From assembly GCF_001435525.1 (NCBI RefSeq), contig NZ_AZDP01000043.1, positions 1 to 57,601 of the forward strand: DNA of 57,601 nucleotides, in the 5' to 3' direction. Made by a program: the position numbers and the translations under genes. This DNA is from Levilactobacillus koreensis JCM 16448 (GTDB lineage Bacteria > Bacillota > Bacilli > Lactobacillales > Lactobacillaceae). The notes beneath the pieces are model-generated. The model had not been told where the DNA came from. It searched no databases and saw only the letters and a program-made list of their open reading frames with translations. How positions within the stretch are numbered: the first letter of the stretch is position 1; every line of letters starts with the position of its first letter. Positions 43,976-53,333 of this stretch are shown here, one piece after another.

Positions 43976-44305
43976 ATGAAATTATTAATCGCAATCGTCC
44001 AGGACAAGGACGCTAATCGGCTTAGCAATCAGTTCATCGACAACGATATTCGTGCAACGCGGCTGTCGACGACCGGGGGCTTTCTGAAGTCTGGGAACAC
44101 CACATTCATGATTGGACTGGAAGACGAACGGGTCGACGAGGTCTTGGACATGATCAAGGCCGCCAGCCACACCCGCCAACAGTTTATGACACCACCAGTC
44201 AATTTGGATGCGCAGCTTGACAGTACATCTTCGTACCCAGTCGAGGTTCAGGTCGGTGGGGCGACGGTCTTTGTCTTACCCGTTGACCAGTTCCACCGCT
44301 TTTAG
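43976..44305 (+). CDS. darA: Cyclic di-AMP receptor DarA/PstA (DUF970, YaaQ)
   Basis: A 109-aa PII-like trimer that binds cyclic di-AMP. MKLLIAIVQDKDANRLSNQFIDNDIRATRLSTTGGFLKSGNTTFMIGLED carries the conserved ligand-contact T-T-G-G-F-L and G-N-T segments. The downstream effect is unknown. The ATG follows GAGGGAGG. It lies 8 bp before holB. Confidence 0.92.
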   Translation: MKLLIAIVQDKDANRLSNQFIDNDIRATRLSTTGGFLKSGNTTFMIGLEDERVDEVLDMIKAASHTRQQFMTPPVNLDAQLDSTSSYPVEVQVGGATVFVLPVDQFHRF

Positions 44306-44313
44306 GAGGCACC

Positions 44314-45330
44314 ATGACGGAAGAATCCGTGGTCGCCACGATCCAGCACTTACAGCCGGAATTGACGACTCACTTTATGCACCTGGTTCAGACAAACCAT
44401 CTCGCGCACGCTTACTTATTTAATGGTGCCGATGGGACTGGTCGGCAGGAGTTGGCCACGGTGATCGCGATGCGGCTATTTTGCCAGCACGTGACCGCGG
44501 AAGGCTTGCCTTGTGGTCAGTGTGCCGAATGCCGGCGAATCTTAGCTGGCGACCATCCCGATGTCGTCAGCGTCATTCCGGATGGGCAGCGCATCAAGGT
44601 CGATCAGGTCCGCTACCTGAAGTCGGAGTTCACTAAGAGCGCCGTGGAAGGTAATCAGAAGATCTTTATTGTCGATCAGGTCGACCGCATGACGACGGGG
44701 GCCGCGAATAGTTTACTGAAGTTCATTGAAGAACCCGTGGGCAATACGGTAGCGCTATTGTTGACCGCCAACAAGAACTTGATTTTACCGACGATTCTGT
44801 CGCGAACCCAAGTGGTTGATTTCTTACAGGTCGCGCCCCAAGCCTTTGCCCAAGCACTAGAGAAGGCCGGTGTGGCGCCCAGCCAACGCTACCTGTTAGC
44901 CACATTGACGGAAAGTGTCAGTGCGGCGCAGGAGTTGACGGCAGATGACTGGTTGAAGGAAGCGCAGACCCAAGTTGGCCAGTGGTTCAGTGCCTGTACG
45001 CAAGGTGATGAGCAGGCTTTTGTGCGGGTCCAAACGAAACTATTACCATTGGCGTTGAACCGTGACCGGCAAGGCGTGTTACTCGATATGCTGGTTCAAG
45101 TCTGGCACGATGCGCTCCGGCAACAAGCGGGGCAGGTCGCCAGTGATGATTTGGCCTTTCCACAGGTTGCGACCGCCAGTCAGCAGGTGAGCCAACGGTT
45201 GAGTATCGATCAGTTGGTCAACGTGATGACGCTGACCCTCGCGACCCGGAGTCAGTTGGCCGGCAACATGAACTTTCAGACGATCTTAGAGGCGTTAACA
45301 CTTCAGATTTTGGCGCAAGTCACGCGCTAG
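44314..45330 (+). CDS. holB: DNA polymerase III subunit delta'
   Basis: A clamp-loader subunit, 338 aa. It shares the AAA+ layout with DnaX, but its P-loop is degenerate (NGADGTGRQELA). The zinc module is CGQCAECRR, sensor region TANKNLILPTILSRTQ. The ATG follows TTAGGAGG. The yaaR and ricT genes found around holB in Bacillus are absent here. Confidence 0.92.
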   Translation: MTEESVVATIQHLQPELTTHFMHLVQTNHLAHAYLFNGADGTGRQELATVIAMRLFCQHVTAEGLPCGQCAECRRILAGDHPDVVSVIPDGQRIKVDQVRYLKSEFTKSAVEGNQKIFIVDQVDRMTTGAANSLLKFIEEPVGNTVALLLTANKNLILPTILSRTQVVDFLQVAPQAFAQALEKAGVAPSQRYLLATLTESVSAAQELTADDWLKEAQTQVGQWFSACTQGDEQAFVRVQTKLLPLALNRDRQGVLLDMLVQVWHDALRQQAGQVASDDLAFPQVATASQQVSQRLSIDQLVNVMTLTLATRSQLAGNMNFQTILEALTLQILAQVTR

Positions 45331-45356
45331 CTTAGTTTAGCAGGGAGGGGTGGCAA

Positions 45357-45695
45357 TTGGATAAACAAGAAGTTTACGAGCAATTTAAAAGCTTAGAGGA
45401 CCAGTTACAGCAAATGTCCGCCCAATTCGGTGACCTACAGACTGAAATGACGCAGGTGTTTGAACGCAACGCCGAGTTAGAAATTGAAAATCAGCGGTTA
45501 CGTGACCTGGTACGGGAGCTTCAAAAGACCTTACCAGAGGACCCGGGGACGCCCCAAGGACTCTCCAAGTCGCGACAGATTTTGGAAAAACTCTACGAAG
45601 AAGGCTTTCACGTCTGCCGTGAATTTTACGGGACGCGCCGCAAACAAGACGAAGAGTGTGCCTTTTGCTTAGAAGTTATTTACCGTGATCAGTAG
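45357..45695 (+). CDS. yabA: Replication initiation control protein YabA
   Basis: A 112-aa inhibitor that bridges DnaA and the DnaN clamp. N-terminal leucine-zipper coiled coil (residues 1-60: LEDQLQQMSAQFGDLQTEM, VFERNAELEIENQRL), then a C-terminal zinc-binding domain HVCREFYG...CAFC. The TTG start follows GGGAGGGG. Confidence 0.94.
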   Translation: MDKQEVYEQFKSLEDQLQQMSAQFGDLQTEMTQVFERNAELEIENQRLRDLVRELQKTLPEDPGTPQGLSKSRQILEKLYEEGFHVCREFYGTRRKQDEECAFCLEVIYRDQ

Positions 45696-45709
45696 GAGGT
45701 CAGCACCAT

Positions 45710-46591
45710 ATGGAACGACGAAGAAGTTTTCAAGCCGAGGCAATTGGACATCTATACTTAGTGCCCACCCCCATCGGTAACCTCGACGATATGACCTTTC
45801 GGGCGGTTAAGACCCTGAAGGATGCGGATTTGATTGCCGCTGAGGATACCCGGAACACCCAGAAATTATTGAATCATTTTGAGATTGAAACGAAACAGAT
45901 CAGTTTTCACGAGCACAATACGCAGGAACGGATTCCCCAACTAGTAGCTAAATTACAGGCGGGGATGCAGATCGCACAGGTCAGTGATGCGGGGATGCCA
46001 TCCATTTCGGATCCCGGCCATGAGCTGGTCAATGCCTGCATCGACGCGCACATTCCGGTCGTGCCCTTACCCGGGGCCAATGCGGGGTTGACCGCGCTGA
46101 TTGCGTCCGGTTTAGCCCCACAACCATTTTATTTCTACGGTTTCTTGGACCGCAAACCGAAGGACCAGCGCTCAGAAATCGATAGTCTGTCCCAACGGCC
46201 AGAAACGTTGATCTTCTACGAAGCGCCCCATCGGCTGAAGAAAACCTTGCAGAACCTGGCCGCTGGCTTTGGCGATGATCGGCCGGCGGTCCTTTGCCGC
46301 GAGCTGACGAAGCGCTACGAAGAATTCTTGCGTGGTAGTCTGGCCGAGCTAGCAGAATGGGCAGCCACGGACACGGTGCGGGGCGAGTTTGTCGTCCTAG
46401 TGGGGGGCAACCCGGCACCGACGACCACCGCGACGACGGCCGTTGACCTGAGTGAACCCGTTGAGGTACAAGTCGACCGGTTAATCGCTGCCGGCGACAA
46501 GCCGAATGCGGCCATCAAAGAGGTCGCCAATTTGCGCGGCTTGAAGAAGCAAGAGGTCTACCGGACCTATCATCATTTAGACGAGGAGTGA
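45710..46591 (+). CDS. rsmI: 16S rRNA (cytidine-1402-2'-O)-methyltransferase
   Basis: Modifies C1402 in the decoding centre. Tetrapyrrole-methylase fold: LYLVPTPIGNLDDMTFRAV, AAEDTRNTQKLL, VSDAGMPSISDPGHEL and VPLPGANAGLTALIASGL; C-terminal small domain PNAAIKEVANLRGLKKQEVY. The length of 293 aa is normal. The ATG follows TAGGAGG, 14 bp after yabA. Confidence 0.95.
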   Translation: MERRRSFQAEAIGHLYLVPTPIGNLDDMTFRAVKTLKDADLIAAEDTRNTQKLLNHFEIETKQISFHEHNTQERIPQLVAKLQAGMQIAQVSDAGMPSISDPGHELVNACIDAHIPVVPLPGANAGLTALIASGLAPQPFYFYGFLDRKPKDQRSEIDSLSQRPETLIFYEAPHRLKKTLQNLAAGFGDDRPAVLCRELTKRYEEFLRGSLAELAEWAATDTVRGEFVVLVGGNPAPTTTATTAVDLSEPVEVQVDRLIAAGDKPNAAIKEVANLRGLKKQEVYRTYHHLDEE

Positions 46592-46596
46592 CCTAG

Positions 46597-47334
46597 GTGG
46601 CTGCAAACGAATTTTCCGAAAAACATCGTATTGTTTATTATGAGGCCGATGACACCGACCAGTTAACGTTGGCGAAGCTCATTGACCTCTTTGTCTTGGT
46701 CTCCGAGGATCAGAACGCTGACCTTGGAATCACGACCGAAAAAATTCAAAGTCTGGGCGTGGGCTGGGTCGTCACGCAATACCACATTCAAATTGACCAG
46801 TTACCGCGGACCGGGGAGACGGTCACCGTTAAGACACGGGCCACGGCCTATAACCGTTACTTTGCGTACCGTGAGTACTGGTTACTTGATGCGACCGGCA
46901 AGCAGCTGGCGTACGGTGAAGGAATCTGGGTCACGATGAGCTACGAGACGCGTAAAATTGCGACGATTCCGGCCGCAATCATGGCGCCCTATCACAGTGA
47001 TCCCGTGACGCGATTACCGCGGTTGCCACGACCAGATAGGGACGATGCCACGGCGACGAGTCGGGTGAAGCCTTACACGGTTCGTTACTTCGATATCGAT
47101 CACAATGGTCATGTGAATAATGCCCACTACTTCGACTGGATGCTGGACACCTTGCCCGCCGAATTCTTACGGCACCATCACGCAACGGATGTTCGGATTC
47201 GATTCGAAAATGAAGTTAAGTATGGCCAACAGGTGACCAGTGCGGTGACCCAACCGGAACTCACCACGACCCAGCATGTCGTCAGCTTTGGCACAACGAC
47301 TGCCGTTCGCGCAACGGTTCAGTGGACGGACTAA
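46597..47334 (+). CDS. Acyl-ACP thioesterase
   Basis: A 245-aa double-hotdog enzyme of the bacterial acyl-ACP thioesterase family, releasing fatty acids from ACP. The N-terminal hotdog has LAKLIDLFVLVSEDQNADLGI, the C-terminal hotdog YTVRYFDIDHNGHVNNAHYFDWMLD with the catalytic Asn-His region. The GTG start follows GAGGAG, 5 bp after rsmI, so it is last in the cluster. Confidence 0.9.
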   Translation: MAANEFSEKHRIVYYEADDTDQLTLAKLIDLFVLVSEDQNADLGITTEKIQSLGVGWVVTQYHIQIDQLPRTGETVTVKTRATAYNRYFAYREYWLLDATGKQLAYGEGIWVTMSYETRKIATIPAAIMAPYHSDPVTRLPRLPRPDRDDATATSRVKPYTVRYFDIDHNGHVNNAHYFDWMLDTLPAEFLRHHHATDVRIRFENEVKYGQQVTSAVTQPELTTTQHVVSFGTTTAVRATVQWTD

Positions 47335-47351
47335 AGATTGTGTTTAGCTGG

Positions 47352-47570
47352 TCGCACTGCGGCTGCCAGGGATTCCGCCTGCTGTGGGGACGCTCCAGAC
47401 TGAGGGGCGGTCCTCCGACTTAGACTGATTTCTGCCATGACAAACGATGAGCACTGACAATGTTCGTGAGGGATGTTCAGTGTAGAGCTTATCTTGCAGT
47501 AAAGAGCAGTCTTCGAGGCTTCAAGTTGCGTCCGCACCGGTCCGGCCCATATCTGGCGACCGGTAAGGCG
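47352..47570. repeat. Chimeric family 1/family 2 repeat
   Basis: The left part (47352-47416) is a family 1 right end in reverse, with CGCACTGCGGCTGCCAGGGA and hairpin III. The right part (47500-47570) is a family 2 end (GGCCCATATCTGGCGACCGG). The middle is unrelated. It looks like the composite element seen at 19 and 34.6 kb after internal deletion. Confidence 0.7.
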
Positions 47571-47621
47571 ATTGGAAAGTTTTCAATCTTTAGCTTTTGG
47601 GAAAAGTAAGCAGGGAGGGTG

Positions 47622-47650
47622 TTGTTCGCCCCGCTTTGTGGTAGTATAGT
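47622..47650 (+). promoter_or_regulatory. Promoter of tsaB-rimI
   Basis: TTGTTC, a 17-bp spacer, TATAGT. Confidence 0.65.
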
Positions 47651-47691
47651 AAACTGATAAAGTCAGTAAACGGAAAAGTAACCGAACCCTT

Positions 47692-47725
47692 AAAAGAGCG
47701 GTGGAGTATCAAGGCCGCCGCTTTT
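47692..47725 (+). promoter_or_regulatory. Leader hairpin upstream of tsaB
   Basis: AAAAGAGCGGTGG faces CCGCCGCTTTT, about 45 nt after the predicted transcription start. It could attenuate or stabilise the message; there is no long T-run. Confidence 0.4.
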
Positions 47726-47793
47726 CACATTTAACGGTTGGCAGCAGGTCAAGCTGTGGCGGCGAAACAAATTAAAGGGGACCCCAAGTAATC

Positions 47794-48516
47794 ATGAAGA
47801 TTTTAGCAATTGATACATCGAATCGACCATTGAGCGTCGCCGTATTGGACGACACAACGGTACTCGCGGCTATTACCGTGACGGTTCACCAGAAACACGC
47901 GGAATATTTATTACCAGAGATCGAACGGTTGTTGGCGATGGCTGATCTGAAGCCTACCGACCTAGATCGAGTGGTTGTGGCAGCGGGTCCCGGCTCATAT
48001 ACCGGTATCCGCATTGCCGTGACAACGGCCAAGACCTTGGCCGCAACGCTGAACATTGATCTGGTGGCTGTCTCCAGTCTGGCGACCTTGGCTGCTAACG
48101 TGCCGGTTGAAGGGGCGTTAGTCGCACCACTGTTTGATGCCCGCAATCAAAACGTCTTTGCCGGGTTGTACCGTGTTCGAAAGGGCCGTCCCGTTGCCGT
48201 GATCGCTGACGCACATACGAATGTCAGTGACTTCTTGGCTGAGGTCAAGGAATACGCCGAGCCCATCTGGTTCTTGGGTGACGCCGACCATTTCACGGAG
48301 CTGATCAGCACGACCGTTTCGGCGGCGACCCCCGCTGTGAGTCCATGGTTGAACTTACCCCAGGTCGCAACGATTGGCCTGTTGGGTCGTGATTTACCAC
48401 CAGTGACTGATGTTGACCGTTTCGTACCTAATTATCTTCGTTTGACACAGGCCGAAGCCGAATGGCGAGCTAAGAATCCAGAAAAGGAACCCGAATCCTA
48501 TGTTGAAAAAATTTAA
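47794..48516 (+). CDS. tsaB: tRNA threonylcarbamoyladenosine protein TsaB
   Basis: A 240-aa ASKHA-fold partner that activates TsaD in t6A37 synthesis. ILAIDTSNRPLSVAVLD and VVAAGPGSYTGIRIAVTTAKTLA match the family. It lacks the metal-binding HxxxH of TsaD. The ATG follows AAAGGGGA. It overlaps rimI by 17 bp. Confidence 0.94.
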   Translation: MKILAIDTSNRPLSVAVLDDTTVLAAITVTVHQKHAEYLLPEIERLLAMADLKPTDLDRVVVAAGPGSYTGIRIAVTTAKTLAATLNIDLVAVSSLATLAANVPVEGALVAPLFDARNQNVFAGLYRVRKGRPVAVIADAHTNVSDFLAEVKEYAEPIWFLGDADHFTELISTTVSAATPAVSPWLNLPQVATIGLLGRDLPPVTDVDRFVPNYLRLTQAEAEWRAKNPEKEPESYVEKI

Positions 48517-49087
48517 AAGCTGGTATAAAAATGTATTCGGTAGCCGGCGAGAACTGGTACGCGAAGAAACGATGGACGTTAAGAATCACCGCGTGGAGAT
48601 TCGTGATGTCACTTACTTTGTCGCTAAGGCGCTGTTTACCGATATTCCTGAAATGATTGAAATTGAACGGGCAGTGTACTCTGGTCAGGCCCCGTGGGAC
48701 TCCACGGCATTTGCCAATGAACTGCGGCGGGAAAAGGATCGACTCTACTTGGTTATTCGGAAGAACGATAAGCTGTTGGCGTTTATTGGCAGTACGTTTG
48801 ACGAGCGGACCCGCGATGCGCATATCACAAACATTGCTGTTCTGCCCGAATTTCAGAGTCGGGGCTTGGGTCGTTTCTTGATGGGCGTTATGATCAAAAA
48901 GGCCAAGCAACTGAATTACAAGTCTGTCAGTCTAGAAGTACGCGTGTCGAATAGTAATGCGCAAAAGTTGTACCGCGACTTGGACTTTGAACAGACCGGC
49001 ATCAAACGTGGCTATTATTTTGGCGACCACGAAGATGCCGCTGACATGGTCCTGTATTTAAAAGAAGAACCAGAGGAAACCGACTAG
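48500..49087 (+). CDS. rimI: Ribosomal protein S18 N-acetyltransferase
   Basis: A 195-aa GNAT enzyme. The acetyl-CoA site is ITNIAVLPEFQSRGLGRFLM (QSRGLG), followed by LEVRVSNSNAQKLYRDLDFEQTGIKRGYY. The N-terminal extension of about 45 residues (MLKKFKSWYKNVFGSRR) is basic. It lies between tsaB and tsaD as in many Firmicutes. Confidence 0.9.
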   Translation: MLKKFKSWYKNVFGSRRELVREETMDVKNHRVEIRDVTYFVAKALFTDIPEMIEIERAVYSGQAPWDSTAFANELRREKDRLYLVIRKNDKLLAFIGSTFDERTRDAHITNIAVLPEFQSRGLGRFLMGVMIKKAKQLNYKSVSLEVRVSNSNAQKLYRDLDFEQTGIKRGYYFGDHEDAADMVLYLKEEPEETD

Positions 49088-49122
49088 AAAAGACGAGTTG
49101 GTGCTAGGCTACTCGTCTTTTT
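49088..49122 (+). terminator. Terminator between rimI and tsaD
   Basis: AAAAGACGAGT faces ACTCGTCTTTTT. It probably reduces read-through, so tsaD may have its own promoter. Confidence 0.8.
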
Positions 49123-49162
49123 CGTGAGTAGCCGTGAGTGCGCGCATTAGTGAGGAAGAGGA

Positions 49163-50206
49163 GTGAGTCCAACGGAAAAGCGAAATTTAATTTTGGCGTT
49201 TGAATCGAGTTGTGACGAGACGAGTGTGGCAGTCATTGAGGACGGTAAGAAGATCCTGTCGAACATCGTTGCCACTCAGATCAAGAGTCACCAGCGGTTT
49301 GGTGGGGTCGTGCCGGAAGTTGCGAGTCGACACCACATTGAAGAGGTCACACTGTGCATCAAGGATGCCTTAACGGAAGCTCAAGTGGGATACGACGACC
49401 TTGACGCCGTGGCGGTAACGTACGGTCCTGGCTTAGTAGGCGCCCTATTGATCGGGGTCACTGCGGCAAAGACGGTGGCGTTTGCCCACGGTTTGCCATT
49501 GATTCCCGTGAACCACATGGCCGGTCACATCTATGCGGCCCGTTACGTGGAACCCATCGAATTTCCAGCGATGGCCTTGCTGGTTTCCGGTGGACATACG
49601 GAATTGGTTTACATGCCAGCCGAGAATCAATTTGAAATTATTGGTGAGACGCGTGATGACGCGGCCGGTGAAGCCTACGACAAGGTTGGCCGGGTGATGG
49701 GCGTCAACTACCCAGCCGGTAAGACGGTCGATGAATGGGCGCATCAGGGGCACGATACGTTCAAGTTCCCCCGGGCGATGGAGAAGGATGACAACTTCGA
49801 TTTTAGCTTCAGTGGGTTGAAGAGTGCCTTTATCAACACCACCCACCACGCCGACCAGATTGGCGAAACACTCAGCAAGCAGGACTTGGCAGCCAGTTTC
49901 CAACAAGCGGTCGTCGATGTGCTAGCGGAAAAGACGCAAAAGGCGTTGGCCGATTATCCGGTTCACCAGCTGATTTTGGCTGGGGGAGTCGCTGCCAACT
50001 TAGGGTTACGGGAACGGTTGGAACGCGACTTATCCAGCAACCCAACGACTCACTTGGTTAAGGCACCGTTGAAGCTGTGTGGCGACAACGCGGCCATGAT
50101 CGGGGCATTCGCCGAAGTGGCTTACCGCCACGGCGACTTCGCCGATGCGACACTGAACGCGGACCCCAGTTTGGAATTCGATTGGGTCGCTGATCCGGTT
50201 AAATAA
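49163..50206 (+). CDS. tsaD: tRNA N6-adenosine threonylcarbamoyltransferase
   Basis: Transfers the threonylcarbamoyl group to A37 of tRNAs reading ANN codons. [19 protein letters not shown], the iron-binding [11 protein letters not shown] (HxxxH), [11 protein letters not shown] and [17 protein letters not shown] are all present. It is 347 aa. The GTG start follows AAGAGGA. Confidence 0.96.
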   Translation: MSPTEKRNLILAFESSCDETSVAVIEDGKKILSNIVATQIKSHQRFGGVVPEVASRHHIEEVTLCIKDALTEAQVGYDDLDAVAVTYGPGLVGALLIGVTAAKTVAFAHGLPLIPVNHMAGHIYAARYVEPIEFPAMALLVSGGHTELVYMPAENQFEIIGETRDDAAGEAYDKVGRVMGVNYPAGKTVDEWAHQGHDTFKFPRAMEKDDNFDFSFSGLKSAFINTTHHADQIGETLSKQDLAASFQQAVVDVLAEKTQKALADYPVHQLILAGGVAANLGLRERLERDLSSNPTTHLVKAPLKLCGDNAAMIGAFAEVAYRHGDFADATLNADPSLEFDWVADPVK

Positions 50207-50219
50207 GCTAATTTGAAAG

Positions 50220-50266
50220 GGCACTGAGATCATCTTCTGATTGGAGATGGTTTCGGCGTCTTTTTT
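50220..50266 (+). terminator. Terminator of tsaD
   Basis: ACTGAGATCATCT faces AGATGGTTTCGGCGT with several G-U pairs, followed by CTTTTTT. Confidence 0.65.
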
Positions 50267-50330
50267 GGCGACACGGTGTTTACCTGGCAGCAATGCAATA
50301 ATGGTTAACCCAGCTTAAGTCATCACCTAA

Positions 50331-50378
50331 AAAAGCTACTTGATTAATGGTTATGAAGACCATAAATCAAGTAGCTTT
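50331..50378 (-). terminator. Terminator of the ABC-F gene
   Basis: AAAAGCTACTTGATT faces AATCAAGTAGCTTT. It is symmetric, so it can serve both convergent genes. Confidence 0.85.
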
Positions 50379-50383
50379 AATTT

Positions 50384-52336
50384 TTAACCATCAAAATCTT
50401 CCAGGGATAAACTCTTTTCGGTCCATTCCTCTTCGGTGGCGTCGAGGTCGGTAGTGACTGCGGTCAGTTGGGCCTGCAGGTCAGCCAGCTTCTCGGCGTC
50501 GTTGAAGTTTTCTGGCGAGCTCATCGCCGTTTCAATCGTCGATTTTTGCGTTTCGAGGTCGCCCAGTTTTGTTTCCAGCGCATCGACCTGTCGGCTGAGT
50601 TTCCGTTTCGCCTTTTGCTGTTCCTTCTGTTGTTGGTAGTCGACCTGAGTCTGCTTGGGCGCGTCACTCGTGGGATTGGCCGCTTCGGCTTCGGCCGCTT
50701 CTTTAGCGGCGTAAGCGTCCTGTTCGGCTTTCTTTTCCACGTAGTAGTCGTAATCGCCCAAGTAGCGGGTCGTACCGGCAGGAGCCAACTCAACGACCTG
50801 CGTGGCAACTTGGTTAATGAAGTACCGGTCATGGGAAACGAATAAGATGGTGCCGTCGAATTCGTTCAACGCGTTTTCCAAGACCTCTCGGCTGTCGATA
50901 TCCAAGTGATTGGTCGGTTCGTCTAACATAAGGAAATTGTCGTGGCGCAAGGCCAGCTTCGTCAACAGTAACCGCGCCCGTTCACCACCACTTAGGCTAT
51001 GAACGCTCTTGTCGACATCACTACCAGTGAATAGGAAACTTCCAAGGATGGAACGGATATCGCCCTCGGGAGTTGTAGGATGATCATCCCACAACTCATG
51101 TAGCACGCTCTTCTTGTCGTGCAGGGTGGCTTGATCTTGGTCGTAGTAACCGGTATCGACACCAGTACCAAAGATGATTTGACCCTGAATGGCCGGAATA
51201 CGGCCCAGAATGGTTTTTAGTAGGGTCGACTTGCCGATGCCGTTGGGACCGACAATTGCCACGGCCTGATGCTTTTTGATGTCGAGGTTGACCGGAGCAC
51301 AGAGAATCTGTTGGTCATAGCCGACTGCGCCGTTGACCACGTCCAAGACGACATTACCGCTTTGCCGGTGAGGTCTGAACGTGAAGCGGGCAACCTTTTC
51401 ATCGCCCTCAGGTTTGTCCATCTTATCCATTTTCTCCAGTTGCTTCCGTCGTGCTTGGGCCCGTTTGGTCGTGGAAGCCCGGACGATGTTTTTGTTCACA
51501 AAGTCTTCCAGTTTACCAATCTCGGCCTGTTGCTTGTCGTATTCCTTCCACTCGCGCCGTAGCCGTTCGGCCTTGGCTTCGATATAGTGGGAGTAGTTAC
51601 CGGGATAGTGAACCAAGCCACCGTGGGCCATGTCATAGACGTCGTTGACCACGTGATCGAGGAAGTACCGGTCATGGGAGACGACCAGGATGGCACCAGA
51701 ATAGCCCTGAAGGTAACCTTCTAACCAAGTCAACGTTTCAACGTCCAAATGGTTCGTGGGTTCGTCAAGAATTAACAGGTCGGGACGTTCCAGCAGTAAT
51801 TTTGCCAGGGCCAGCTGCGTACGCTGACCACCGGAGAGTTCGTTGATCGGCTTATCATAATATTCTTCACCGAACTCAAACCCGTGGAGTACGCCACGGA
51901 TCTCGGCCTGATAGCCGTAACCGTTTTGATCGCTGAAGTCTTGTTGGAGTTGATCGTAGGTCTTGGTGACTTGGGTAAATTGTTCCTGGTCCGCAATAAT
52001 ATTGGGATCACTCATTTGTTGTTCTAATTCGTGAATGCGCTGTTCCATTGCCCGGAGCGTGGCAAAGACGTCGAGCATTTCGTTCCAGACGGTCTTAGAG
52101 GAAGCGAGGCCGGCATTTTGCGCCTGGTAGCCAATGGTCAGCCCCCGTTTTGTCGTAATTTGACCGACATCCGGTGTGGTTTCGCCAGCAATCATCTTGA
52201 GTAGGGTGGATTTTCCGGCACCGTTGCGGCCCACCAGCGCCACCCGTCCGTGTTCAGGGACGTCGAGGCTAACGTTTTCAAAGAGCACGGTCGCTCCGAA
52301 GCGTCGCGTGACTTGTTGAACTTGTAAAAGAATCAC
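50384..52336 (-). CDS. ABC-F family ATP-binding protein
   Basis: A soluble twin-cassette ATPase of 650 aa acting on ribosomes. Cassette 1: GRNGAGKSTLL, LSGGQRTQLALAKLLLERPDLLILDEPTNHLD. Cassette 2: [43 protein letters not shown]. The interdomain linker is charged (arm and PtIM region, KRAQARRKQLEKMDKMDK), and a C-terminal coiled coil (about 570-640) follows. No membrane segments. It resembles the YdiF/Uup type more than antibiotic-resistance members, but subtype needs phylogeny. It is divergent from rex. Confidence 0.92.
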   Translation of the reverse strand: MILLQVQQVTRRFGATVLFENVSLDVPEHGRVALVGRNGAGKSTLLKMIAGETTPDVGQITTKRGLTIGYQAQNAGLASSKTVWNEMLDVFATLRAMEQRIHELEQQMSDPNIIADQEQFTQVTKTYDQLQQDFSDQNGYGYQAEIRGVLHGFEFGEEYYDKPINELSGGQRTQLALAKLLLERPDLLILDEPTNHLDVETLTWLEGYLQGYSGAILVVSHDRYFLDHVVNDVYDMAHGGLVHYPGNYSHYIEAKAERLRREWKEYDKQQAEIGKLEDFVNKNIVRASTTKRAQARRKQLEKMDKMDKPEGDEKVARFTFRPHRQSGNVVLDVVNGAVGYDQQILCAPVNLDIKKHQAVAIVGPNGIGKSTLLKTILGRIPAIQGQIIFGTGVDTGYYDQDQATLHDKKSVLHELWDDHPTTPEGDIRSILGSFLFTGSDVDKSVHSLSGGERARLLLTKLALRHDNFLMLDEPTNHLDIDSREVLENALNEFDGTILFVSHDRYFINQVATQVVELAPAGTTRYLGDYDYYVEKKAEQDAYAAKEAAEAEAANPTSDAPKQTQVDYQQQKEQQKAKRKLSRQVDALETKLGDLETQKSTIETAMSSPENFNDAEKLADLQAQLTAVTTDLDATEEEWTEKSLSLEDFDG

Positions 52337-52423
52337 GGTAAATGGACCTCCTTTTCAATTTTCGTATAGGTTGATAGTTCTTATTCTAGCATATTTACCG
52401 GACAGACCGAAATATAGAAAGAA

Positions 52424-52498
52424 TTGTGAAAAATATTTGCAATTTCTTTCACAAGACGGGCGGTTATGCTATAATCTGTAAGAAAGCAAATTTCACAA
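52424..52498. promoter_or_regulatory. Rex-like half-sites and rex promoter
   Basis: TTGTGAA at 52424-52430, TTCACAA at 52448-52454 and TTCACAA at 52492-52498 are Rex half-sites (consensus TTGTGAA-N4-TTCACAA), but none form the usual 18-bp palindrome. The extended -10 TGCTATAAT (52467-52475) lies between the last two, so the second half-site covers the -35. Confidence 0.5.
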
Positions 52499-52573
52499 TC
52501 AAAAAGCTATTTAGGGAAAGTGTCACCGTCGGTTGGCGATGACCAGTATTTATTGATTAGGAGGTCTCATGTT

Positions 52574-53209
52574 TTGACAGATCAAAAGATTCCCCGCGCC
52601 ACAGCAAAGCGGCTCCCCATTTACTACCGTTATTTGAACATTTTGTTGGACGCGGACAAAACTCGTGTGTCCTCGACGGAACTTTCTGAAGCCGTTAAGG
52701 TTGATTCAGCAACCATTCGTCGAGATTTTTCTTACTTTGGGGCCCTTGGTAAACGGGGCTACGGGTATGACGTTGAAAGTCTCATCAAGTTCTTCAAGAA
52801 GATTTTAAATCAGGACCGATTAACTAACGTGGCCTTGATTGGGGTCGGAAACTTGGGCCATGCGTTATTGAACTTTAATTTTCACCAAGACGGCAATGTC
52901 CGGATCAGTGCGGCCTTTGATGTCAGCCAGGACATGGCCAACACGATTCAAAGTGGCGTGCCAATCTATCCAATGACCGATTTGCGGACACAATTGGAAG
53001 AACAACAGATTCAAATCGCTATTTTGACGGTGCCATCTGATGTTGCCCAATCCGTAACGGAAGAAGTTGTCGCCGGTGGTGTGAAGGGAATCTTGAACTT
53101 CACCCCACTGCGGATCACGGTGCCAAAGGATGTTCGGGTCCAAAACGTGGACTTAACTAACGAACTCCAAACGTTGATCTACTTCTTGGAACACTACAAT
53201 AAAGATTAA
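52574..53209 (+). CDS. rex: Redox-sensing transcriptional repressor Rex
   Basis: Senses the NADH/NAD ratio and represses fermentation genes. Winged helix ([44 protein letters not shown]), Rossmann domain [17 protein letters not shown], and C-terminal domain-swap helix. The TTG at 52574, preceded by TAGGAGG, gives 211 aa, the standard length. Upstream half-sites suggest autoregulation. Confidence 0.94.
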   Translation: MTDQKIPRATAKRLPIYYRYLNILLDADKTRVSSTELSEAVKVDSATIRRDFSYFGALGKRGYGYDVESLIKFFKKILNQDRLTNVALIGVGNLGHALLNFNFHQDGNVRISAAFDVSQDMANTIQSGVPIYPMTDLRTQLEEQQIQIAILTVPSDVAQSVTEEVVAGGVKGILNFTPLRITVPKDVRVQNVDLTNELQTLIYFLEHYNKD

Positions 53210-53215
53210 TGAAAG

Positions 53216-53250
53216 ACACCCGCTCGGTTTAGTCCGAGGGGTGTTTTTTG
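53216..53250 (+). terminator. Terminator of rex
   Basis: ACACCCGCTCGG, loop TTTAG, TCCGAGGGGTGTTTTTT. Confidence 0.85.
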
Positions 53251-53333
53251 TTTGGTCTAAAGGTTGGAAGATGAAATACCTGTCTCGCACCAGTATCGGT
53301 AAGAATTTGCGTCATTAAATTAGTGTAAATTTG

